From contig NZ_JAGVQR010000003.1 of the NCBI RefSeq assembly GCF_018275325.1, positions 310,001 through 374,000 on the forward strand: a DNA stretch of 64,000 bases. The letters run 5' to 3'. This DNA is from Nocardioides palaemonis. GTDB lineage: Bacteria; Actinomycetota; Actinomycetes; Propionibacteriales; Nocardioidaceae. Position 1 is the first letter of the stretch. Every line of letters starts with the position of its first letter. This document shows positions 8,760 to 14,850 of this stretch, piece by piece. The translations under genes and the position numbers were made by a program. Below the pieces are notes generated by a model. That model saw nothing but the letters and a program-made list of their open reading frames with translations. It had not been told where the DNA came from and searched no databases.

Positions 8760-9553
8760 CCGGCCGCCGGGTCCTGGTCACCGGGGCGGCCTCCGGGCTC
8801 GGTGCCGCGCTGACCGCGGCGTTCCGCGAGCGCGGCGACGAGGTGCTGGCCACCGACCTTCCGTCGGTGGTTGAGGAGCGAGCGGAGCGAGCCTTGAAAC
8901 CACTCCACCCCCTCGACATCACCTCCGACGCCGACTGGCAGGCCGCGGTCGCCGCCGTCCGCGAGCGCTGGGGCGGCCTGGACGTGCTGGTCAACAACGC
9001 CGGGGTCGCGGGCGGCGGACGGGTCGACGTCTGCACGCTCGAGGAGTGGCAGTGGATCACCGACATCAACCTGTTCGGCGCGGTGCGCGGGACGCGGGCG
9101 TTCGTGCCGATGCTGAAGGACCAGCGATCGGGCCACCTCGTCAACGTCGCCTCCCTCGCCGGGCTGGTGCACCCCGCCGGGATGGCCTCCTACAACGCGG
9201 TGAAGGCCGCGGTCGTCGCCTTCACCGAGACCTGCGGCCACGAGCTCGCCTCCTACGGGATCCGCGCCAGCGTGGTCTGCCCGTCCTACTTCCGGACGAA
9301 CCTGATGGACTCGATGCAGGGCTCCGACGACGTCGTCGGCCAGGTCGTCGGCCAGCTGGTCGAGCGCTCGCGGGTCACCGCGGAGGAGATCGCCGCAGCG
9401 GTGCTCGCGGGGATCGACGCGGGCGAGCAGGTGATCGTCCCCGACGAGGCGGCTCGTCAGGCCTTCCGCCTCAAGTGGGCCGACCGGCACGGCTACGACG
9501 CGGTGATGCGCGACCAGGCAGCCAAGCTCGACGCCCTCGGGGGTGCGCGGTGA
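8756..9553 (+). CDS. SDR family oxidoreductase containing an in-frame repeat insertion
   Basis: Short-chain dehydrogenase of 265 residues starting at a GTG that overlaps the previous stop (GTGA). The cofactor motif TGAASGLGAAL (TGxxxGxG), the NNAGVAGG strand, the catalytic Ser in NVASLAG and YNAVK (YxxxK) are all present. Between beta-2 (VLATDLP) and the next strand (LHPLDITSD) sits SVVEERAERALKP, which is encoded by a GC-rich palindromic repeat and is not expected in the family; the reading frame survives. Second gene of the acyl-CoA dehydrogenase operon, where an SDR would oxidise a hydroxyacyl intermediate. Confidence 0.9.
   Translation: MTGRRVLVTGAASGLGAALTAAFRERGDEVLATDLPSVVEERAERALKPLHPLDITSDADWQAAVAAVRERWGGLDVLVNNAGVAGGGRVDVCTLEEWQWITDINLFGAVRGTRAFVPMLKDQRSGHLVNVASLAGLVHPAGMASYNAVKAAVVAFTETCGHELASYGIRASVVCPSYFRTNLMDSMQGSDDVVGQVVGQLVERSRVTAEEIAAAVLAGIDAGEQVIVPDEAARQAFRLKWADRHGYDAVMRDQAAKLDALGGAR
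8867..8903. repeat. Palindromic GC-rich repeat inserted inside a coding sequence
   Basis: The segment begins GTGGTTGAGGAGCGAGCGGA and ends CTTGAAACCAC. The outer arms GTGGTT and AACCAC are inverted copies, and GAGCGAGC is partly repeated in the middle. From memory, similar 'GTTGAGGAGCGAGC...GAAACCAC' units are scattered between genes in Nocardioides-type genomes; here the unit is inside the SDR gene and keeps its frame. Confidence 0.6.
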
Positions 9554-10632
9554 CGGCCGTGCCGGGCGCCCGCGAGGTGCGCGAGGAGGACGCGTTCGAC
9601 GTGGCACGCGTCGCGGAGTGGATCCGCACGCACGCCGACGACGCCACCGGGCTCGACGGCGAGCCCGAGGTGCGGCAGTTCACCGGCGGCGCCTCCAACC
9701 TGACCTACCTGCTGCGCTTCCCCTCCGGCCGCGACCTGATCGTGCGTCGCGCCCCGCGCGGCACCAAGGCGCGCGGCGCACACGACATGCACCGCGAGCA
9801 CCTCATCCAGTCCCGCCTCGCCCCGGTCTTCGACTACGTCGCGCCGATGGTCGCCTTCTGCGACGACCCCGAGGTGATGGGCGCGGACTTCTACGCGATG
9901 GACCGCATCGAGGGCGTGATCCCCCGCAGCGAGTGGCCGGCCGACGTCCCGCTGTCGCCCGAGCAGGCCCGCGCCCTGTGCCTGCACGCCGTCGACGTGC
10001 TGGCCGAGCTGCACGGCATCGATCCGGACGCCGCCGGCCTCTCGGACCTCGGCAAGGGCCACGGCTACGTCCGCCGCCAGGTCGACGGCTGGTCGACGCG
10101 CTACCGCAACGCCCGCACCGAGGACGTACCGGACCTGGAGCAGGTGATGGCGTGGCTCGACGCCCACCAGCCCGACGACGTGGCGACCTGCGTGATCCAC
10201 AACGACTACAAGCTCGACAACCTGGTCCTCGACCCCGACGACGTGACCCGCGTCGTGGGCGTCCTCGACTGGGAGATGGCCACCCTCGGCGACCCGCTGA
10301 TGGACCTCGCGGGCTCGCTGGCCTACTGGGTGCAGGCCGACGACGACGAGGAGTTCCAGCTGATGCGCCGGGTCCCGACGCACCTGCCCGGGATGCTCAC
10401 CCGCGACGAGCTGGTCGCGGCGTACGCCGAGCGCACCGGGCGCTCCGTCACGCCCGAGCAGTGGCGCTTCTACGAGGTCTTCGGGCTGTTCCGGATGGCG
10501 GTGATCGCCCAGCAGATCTACTACCGCTTCTTCCACGGCCAGACCACCAACGAGATGTACGCGCTGTTCGGACCCGCCGTGCAGGTGATCGGCCGGCGCC
10601 TCGACCGGCTCGTGGGGGGCACCGCGGCGTGA
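9550..10632 (+). CDS. APH-fold phosphotransferase (ACAD10/11 / LvaA-like kinase)
   Basis: Kinase-fold protein of 360 residues starting at GTG with a GTGA overlap to the SDR stop. The nucleotide-binding strand QFTGGASNLTYLLR, the catalytic loop HNDYKLDNLV (HxDxxxxN) and the metal-binding DWEMATLGDPLMDLA are intact, so it should be active. It belongs to the branch fused to acyl-CoA dehydrogenase in ACAD10/11, not to true aminoglycoside kinases. Located two genes after the acyl-CoA dehydrogenase, it plausibly phosphorylates a 4-hydroxyacyl-CoA. Confidence 0.88.
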   Translation: MTAVPGAREVREEDAFDVARVAEWIRTHADDATGLDGEPEVRQFTGGASNLTYLLRFPSGRDLIVRRAPRGTKARGAHDMHREHLIQSRLAPVFDYVAPMVAFCDDPEVMGADFYAMDRIEGVIPRSEWPADVPLSPEQARALCLHAVDVLAELHGIDPDAAGLSDLGKGHGYVRRQVDGWSTRYRNARTEDVPDLEQVMAWLDAHQPDDVATCVIHNDYKLDNLVLDPDDVTRVVGVLDWEMATLGDPLMDLAGSLAYWVQADDDEEFQLMRRVPTHLPGMLTRDELVAAYAERTGRSVTPEQWRFYEVFGLFRMAVIAQQIYYRFFHGQTTNEMYALFGPAVQVIGRRLDRLVGGTAA

Positions 10633-11297
10633 GCAGCATCCTGCTGGTGCGCCACGGCCAGGCGTCCTTCGGCGCGGCCGACTACGACAACCTCTCGGAC
10701 ACCGGGCACGAGCAGTCCCGCGTCCTCGGTCGCGCCCTGGCCGCGCGCGGCGTACGTCCCGACCTCGTGGTCACCGGACGGATGCGCCGGCACGCACAGA
10801 CCGCCGACGGCGTGCTGGCCGGCGCGACGTGGGACTCGGAGGTCGACGTCGACCCCGGGTGGGACGAGTTCGACCACCTCCAGGTGCTCGCCGTCCACGA
10901 TCGCCCGTCCACGGTGGACGGGGAGTCGGAGAAGGTCGCGTTCCAGCGCTGGTTCGAGGAGGCCACGCTGCGGTGGACCTCCGGCGACCACGACGACGCC
11001 TACGACGAGTCGTTCGGCGCGTTCACCTCGCGCGTCTCGACGGCGCTGGACCGGCTCGCCTCGGACCTCCCGCGCTCGGGCACCGCGGTCGTTCTCACCA
11101 GCGGCGGACCGGTGGCCTGGGCGTGCGCTTCCCTGCTCGCCGACGACGCCGTCGCCCGGACGGCCCTCTGGCTGCGGCTCAACCCGGTGTCGGTCAACAC
11201 CGGCACCTCGACCGTCGTGCGCGGCCAGCGCGGGACGACCCTCGTCTCCTTCAACGCCCACGACCACCTCTCCCCCGACCTCGTCACCTACCGCTAG
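10629..11297 (+). CDS. Histidine phosphatase family protein
   Basis: Protein of 222 residues, GTG start overlapping the kinase stop (GTGA). The phosphoglycerate-mutase-type motif LVRHGQASFGAADYDNLSDTG carries the catalytic RHG, and the second catalytic His of this family would be expected near VVLTSGGPVAWA. There the residue after Ser is Gly (TSGG instead of the usual SHG), so the second His appears replaced, as in some members of this branch. Fourth gene of the acyl-CoA dehydrogenase operon; its substrate may be a phosphorylated intermediate, which is inference. Confidence 0.85.
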   Translation: MSSILLVRHGQASFGAADYDNLSDTGHEQSRVLGRALAARGVRPDLVVTGRMRRHAQTADGVLAGATWDSEVDVDPGWDEFDHLQVLAVHDRPSTVDGESEKVAFQRWFEEATLRWTSGDHDDAYDESFGAFTSRVSTALDRLASDLPRSGTAVVLTSGGPVAWACASLLADDAVARTALWLRLNPVSVNTGTSTVVRGQRGTTLVSFNAHDHLSPDLVTYR

Positions 11298-11304
11298 GAC
11301 CCCG

Positions 11305-12048
11305 ATGCCCACCACCCTCATCACCGGCGCGAGCAGCGGCCTCGGCGCGGAGATGGCTCGCCAGCTCGCCGACCGCGGCCACGACCTCGCCCTCTGCGCC
11401 CGGCGCACCGACCGGCTCGAGGAGCTCCGTGCCGAGATCCTCGCCGCGCACACTGACCGGCGGGTGGCCGTGCGGGCGCTCGACGTCACCGACCACGACG
11501 CGGTGTTCCGGGTCTTCGACGAGTTCCGCGACGAGCTCGGCGGCCTCGACCGGGTCGTGGTCAACGCCGGGCTCGGCAAGGGCCAGCCGCTCGGCACCGG
11601 CCGGTTCGACGCCAACCGGCAGACCGCAGAGACCAACGTCATCGGCGCGCTCGCCCAGACCGAGGCCGCCGCCGCGATCTTCCGGGCGCAGGGCCACGGC
11701 CACCTCGTGATGGTGTCGTCGTTCTCCGCGCTGCGCGGGATGCCGCGCAACATCACGACGTACGCCGCCACGAAGGCCGCGGTCGCCCACCTCGCCGAGG
11801 GCTTCCGCGCCGACGTGCACGGCACGGGCATCAAGGTGACCGTGCTCTACCCCGGCTACATCGAGTCCGAGATGTCCGGGACGTCGGCCCGCACGCCGCT
11901 CATGGTCTCCACCGAGAAGGGCGTGCGCGCGATGGTCGACGCGATCGAGAAGGAGAAGGCGTCTGCCGTCGTGCCGGCGTGGCCGTGGGTGCCGCTCGGG
12001 TTCATCGTGAAGCGGCTGCCGGTCGGGCTGCTGCGGAGGATGGCCTGA
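11305..12048 (+). CDS. SDR family oxidoreductase
   Basis: Short-chain dehydrogenase of 247 residues seven bases after the histidine phosphatase. TGASSGLGAEM cofactor motif, VNAGLG, catalytic Ser in MVSSFSALRG and YAATK (YxxxK) are all present. A C-terminal basic/hydrophobic tail (VPLGFIVKRLPVGLLRRMA) could anchor it to the membrane, as in the DltE/YqjQ-like subgroup. It is probably the last gene of the operon that starts at 7509. Confidence 0.9.
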   Translation: MPTTLITGASSGLGAEMARQLADRGHDLALCARRTDRLEELRAEILAAHTDRRVAVRALDVTDHDAVFRVFDEFRDELGGLDRVVVNAGLGKGQPLGTGRFDANRQTAETNVIGALAQTEAAAAIFRAQGHGHLVMVSSFSALRGMPRNITTYAATKAAVAHLAEGFRADVHGTGIKVTVLYPGYIESEMSGTSARTPLMVSTEKGVRAMVDAIEKEKASAVVPAWPWVPLGFIVKRLPVGLLRRMA

Positions 12049-12066
12049 GGCCGTCATACTCGCCGG

Positions 12067-12741
12067 ATGAGGTCGACCACGGGGGTGCTCGTCGCGGCGC
12101 TGGCGCTCCTCGCGGGCTGCGCGGCCGCCGGCTCCTCCGGCGGCGACGGCACCACCTCGTCGTCGCGCGGGCTGTGCGAGGCGCGGATGCAGCACGACGG
12201 GATGGACTACGTCGGCTTCCTCGGGCTGGTGCGCGACCCGGACGTCACGGGCGAGGAGGTCGACGTCGCGCTGCAGTGGTGCGACGACACCGGGCGGGGC
12301 ACGACTCCGCCGGACACCCCTGCCAGCGCGGCCGTGCTGACCGACCTTCCGGCGGACCTGGCCCTGGTCGTCGACAGCACGCTCTACGTCCGGGTGGGCC
12401 GCGAGCTGCCACGCTGGACCGACCGCTGGTTCACCGAGCCGACGTGCCGACGACCCGGGACCTTCGACCTCGTGGGCGACTGGACGGGCGTCGACGGCGG
12501 CGTGCTCCCCGAGGGCGGCTACGAGCCGCCCTACCGCGCCTTCGTGCACGTCACCGACGGCCCGCAGCCGTTCCTCGGGGCGCGGATCAAGGTCCGTGTC
12601 ACCGCGGCCACGGAGGTGGCGATGAGCGGCCCTGAGGTCGCCGCCGCGCTGCAGCGCGGTGACGCGGCCGTCGTCGTCGCGCGCTGCGTCAACGGCTACG
12701 TGCGGGCGCTGTCCTTCCGGCCGCGGTCCCCGCAGCCCTGA
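12067..12741 (+). CDS. Putative lipoprotein of unknown function
   Basis: Protein of 224 residues beginning with a lipoprotein signal peptide: MRSTTGVLVAALALLAGC, with lipobox LAGC and lipid-acceptor Cys 18, followed by a flexible AAAGSSGGDGTTSSS linker. The mature part has Cys residues (LCEARM, QWCDD, PTCRRP, VARCVN) that could form two disulfides. I do not recognise the fold. It stands 18 bases after the SDR and may be transcribed with it. Confidence 0.75.
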   Translation: MRSTTGVLVAALALLAGCAAAGSSGGDGTTSSSRGLCEARMQHDGMDYVGFLGLVRDPDVTGEEVDVALQWCDDTGRGTTPPDTPASAAVLTDLPADLALVVDSTLYVRVGRELPRWTDRWFTEPTCRRPGTFDLVGDWTGVDGGVLPEGGYEPPYRAFVHVTDGPQPFLGARIKVRVTAATEVAMSGPEVAAALQRGDAAVVVARCVNGYVRALSFRPRSPQP

Positions 12742-12792
12742 CCCGGCGGGAACTCGCGTGCCCTGACGGCCCGGACGCACTACGTTCCGGGC

Positions 12793-13569
12793 ATGGCTCC
12801 CACCGACGACGCCGTCAGCCGGGCACTGCGCCCCGTCGACCTCGAGGGCGGTGTCGTGACCCGCCCGGCGTCGGCCTGGACCCCGACGGTGCACGCGTTC
12901 CTCCGCCACCTGCACGACCAGGGGCTCACCTGCGTGCCCGAGCCGCTCGGAATCGCCGGCGACGTCGAGACGCTGCGCGAGATCGAGGGCGAGTCGGGCG
13001 GCGACGGCTGGCGGCACCAGCACTCCGAGGCCGGGCTGCGGTCGGCGGCGCGGCTGCTGCGGGCGATCCACGACGCGGCGGCCGGCTGGGAGCCCCCGGC
13101 GGGCGCGGTCTTCGGCGCACCCCACGTCGCGTCCTCGGGTGAGCCCGCAGTCTGGTGCCACGGCGACGTCGGGCCGTGGAACATGGTCTGGCGCGGCGAC
13201 GAGGCCGTCGGCCTGATCGACTGGGACTTCCTGCACCGCGGCCCCCGCCTCGACGACGTGGCGTACGCCCTGCAGTGGTTCACGCCGACCCGCGACGACG
13301 AGATGGCCCTGACCTGGCACCACTTCCCCGAGGTCCCTGACCGCGCGGCGCGGATCCGCGGGTTCCTCGATGCCTACGGTGGCGGGCTGCCCGACTTCGA
13401 CGTCGCGGAGACGGTGGCGACCCGGATGGAGGCGACGATGGCGCTGGAGCTGTCGCTGGCCGAGGCCGGTGTCGAGCCGCAGCGCACCTGGGTCGCCGAC
13501 GGCAGCCAGGAGTGGGCGGCCGGCGAGGTCCGGTGGGTGCGCGACCACGCCCACCTCCTCCAGCCGTGA
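12793..13569 (+). CDS. Phosphotransferase (aminoglycoside phosphotransferase fold)
   Basis: Protein of 258 residues with the APH catalytic loop CHGDVGPWNMVW (HGDxxxxN) and the metal-binding LIDWDFLHRGPRLDDVAYAL. The N-lobe is short, as in small-molecule or sugar/choline-type kinases of this fold. It has its own spacing from the lipoprotein gene (about 50 bases) and overlaps the following frameshifted SGNH gene by four bases (GTGA). Substrate unknown; antibiotic resistance should not be assumed. Confidence 0.85.
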   Translation: MAPTDDAVSRALRPVDLEGGVVTRPASAWTPTVHAFLRHLHDQGLTCVPEPLGIAGDVETLREIEGESGGDGWRHQHSEAGLRSAARLLRAIHDAAAGWEPPAGAVFGAPHVASSGEPAVWCHGDVGPWNMVWRGDEAVGLIDWDFLHRGPRLDDVAYALQWFTPTRDDEMALTWHHFPEVPDRAARIRGFLDAYGGGLPDFDVAETVATRMEATMALELSLAEAGVEPQRTWVADGSQEWAAGEVRWVRDHAHLLQP

Positions 13570-13980
13570 GCAGCCGCATCGTCCTCCTGGGCGACAGCCA
13601 CCTGGCCCGGGTCCGGCGGGACCTCCCGGTGATCGGGCCCGACGTCCGCAATGCGGCGGTGGGCGGTGCCTCGGTCCTCGACGTCCCCGCGCAGGTGTCC
13701 GGGGCAGCCCTCACCGTCGACGACGTCGTGGTGCTGTCGGTCGGCACGAACGACGCCGCGCCTGACCGGGGCGGGCGACCGGACGAACGCCGTCATCGAC
13801 GGCTACCGGGACGCCGCGGTCGCCGCGTGCCGAGGCGCGGGCGCCGCTGTCGTGCACGCCGACCGCCTCCTCACGCCCCTCGGCGCGCGGGCGTTCGTCG
13901 ACGACGGGCTGCACCTCAGCGGGGCGGCGTACGACGTGGTGCTGCCGGCTGTCGCGGTGGCGGCTCGCGCGTCGGCATGA
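13566..13980 (+). pseudogene. SGNH/GDSL-type hydrolase, frameshifted
   Basis: From the GTG at 13566 the first frame gives SSRIVLLGDSHLARVRRDLP (GDS nucleophile block) and VVVLSVGTNDAAP (GTND block). At about 13765-13775 the similarity moves to another frame, which then reads DRTNAVIDGYRDAAVAACRGAGAAVVHADRLL and ends with FVDDGLHLSGAAYD, the DxxH catalytic block, at the stop at 13978-13980. All three SGNH blocks are therefore present but split by a frameshift. The joined product is about 138 residues, short for the family, so a small deletion between the GTND and DxxH blocks is likely. A sequencing error is the alternative. Confidence 0.7.
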
Positions 13981-14020
13981 GTGTCGCCGGACGTTGACGC
14001 GTGTGCTGCCCGCTCGGGCG

Positions 14021-14158
14021 CACGTGTCCGAGTTGTCGACCTCCGCCCAGCAGCTCGAGGGCCAGAACTCGGACACGTGTACGACGCTGGCCCACCGGCC
14101 CGGCACGGCGGTTCTCGCCCTCGCCGACGTCAGGGCGGGGCCACCTCCACCGCACGTG
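14021..14158. repeat. Palindromic intergenic repeat, copy A
   Basis: Arms CACGTGTCCGAGTT (14021-14034) and AACTCGGACACGTG (14066-14079) are exact inverted copies. The block goes on to GCCACCTCCACCGCACGTG at 14140-14158. The same arm core and a near-identical 19-mer recur at 41434-41629, so this is one member of a dispersed family. The 347-base gap 13981-14327 holds no convincing gene. Confidence 0.7.
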
Positions 14159-14201
14159 TGCTGCGGGGCTGCACCCGCCCGGACCACACGACCGCCGCCG
14201 C

Positions 14202-14247
14202 GACGTCATGAGAAGTCTCGGTTCGAACCGCGAGAACTCATGACGTC
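14202..14247. repeat. Long palindrome centred on GTTCGAAC
   Basis: Outer arms GACGTCATGAG (14202-14212) and CTCATGACGTC (14237-14247) are exact inverted copies, and the inner part TCTCGGTTCG...CGAACCGCGAGA is also nearly symmetric. It can form a cruciform or RNA hairpin of 46 bases. It is not a tRNA, as no cloverleaf fits. It lies just after repeat copy A. Confidence 0.65.
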
Positions 14248-14288
14248 CCGCCCCGACGGGAAGCACCGCACACGAGGATGCACCAACA

Positions 14289-14312
14289 GCCGCACCGGAC
14301 CTCCGGTGCGGC
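14289..14312 (-). terminator. Hairpin terminator after the DUF5709 gene
   Basis: Perfect 11-bp stem GCCGCACCGGA/TCCGGTGCGGC with a two-base loop, 16 bases past the stop codon of the minus-strand DUF5709 gene. There is no long U-run, as is common in high-GC actinobacteria. Confidence 0.65.
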
Positions 14313-14327
14313 CGTTCAGAAGGGTGC

Positions 14328-14798
14328 TCAGTAGTCCTCGCGCGCGTCCGGGTCGGGCCCCCGCGTGATGTGCATGGCCGCCTCCTCGGCGGAGGCGCCG
14401 GCGCCGTCGATGCCGACGTCGATGGCCAGCTCCTGCTTGTCCATGTCCTCCCCCAGCCCCTCGTCGGGCTGGACCAGGCGGCCGGTGCGGGCGTCGGCCT
14501 CGTCGAGGCCGAGCTCCTCGTCGAGGGCGTTCTCGTCCTCGTGGTCGGAGTCGTCGTCCTCCTCCGCGTAGGGGTCGACGTCCGGCTCCTCCTCCGCGAG
14601 CTTCTCGTCGAGCGACTCCCCCTGGAGCCGCTCGGCCTCGGTCGGGTAGTCGTCGTAGCCCTTGGGGGCGCGGTCCGGCGGGGAGTAGCCGCGGTCCAGC
14701 ACGTCGTTGAGGTCACCGTCGTCGAGGGTGTCCTCGGGCTGCAGCTGGTCTTCGTCGTCGATCGACATGTCCAGGTAGGTCTCGCGGTCCTCACTCAT
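14328..14798 (-). CDS. DUF5709 domain-containing acidic protein
   Basis: Protein of 156 residues, extremely acidic (many Asp/Glu runs) and predicted soluble and largely disordered. Family-type blocks are DLNDVLDRGYSPPDRAPKGYDDYPTEAERLQGESLDEKLAEEEPDV near the N-terminus and AGASAEEAAMHI near the C-terminus. The family is restricted to actinobacteria and has no assigned role. It has its own terminator downstream and the SNF2 helicase gene ends just upstream of it on the same strand. Confidence 0.88.
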   Translation of the reverse strand: MSEDRETYLDMSIDDEDQLQPEDTLDDGDLNDVLDRGYSPPDRAPKGYDDYPTEAERLQGESLDEKLAEEEPDVDPYAEEDDDSDHEDENALDEELGLDEADARTGRLVQPDEGLGEDMDKQELAIDVGIDGAGASAEEAAMHITRGPDPDAREDY

Positions 14799-14850
14799 GC
14801 CACGAGCATGTCCAACCCGGCAGGGCGGGACAAGGGCCGAACGGGTGTGG

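Noticed and set aside
12793..13569. Aminoglycoside resistance gene
   Set aside because: The fold is APH-like but nothing supports an antibiotic substrate. Many metabolic kinases share the fold.
14202..14247. Possible tRNA because of the GTTCGAAC sequence
   Set aside because: The region is a simple palindrome. No acceptor, D or anticodon arms can be drawn.
13981..14327. Short reading frames in the repeat-rich gap
   Set aside because: They arise from palindromic repeats, have no ribosome site, and show no codon bias of genes.
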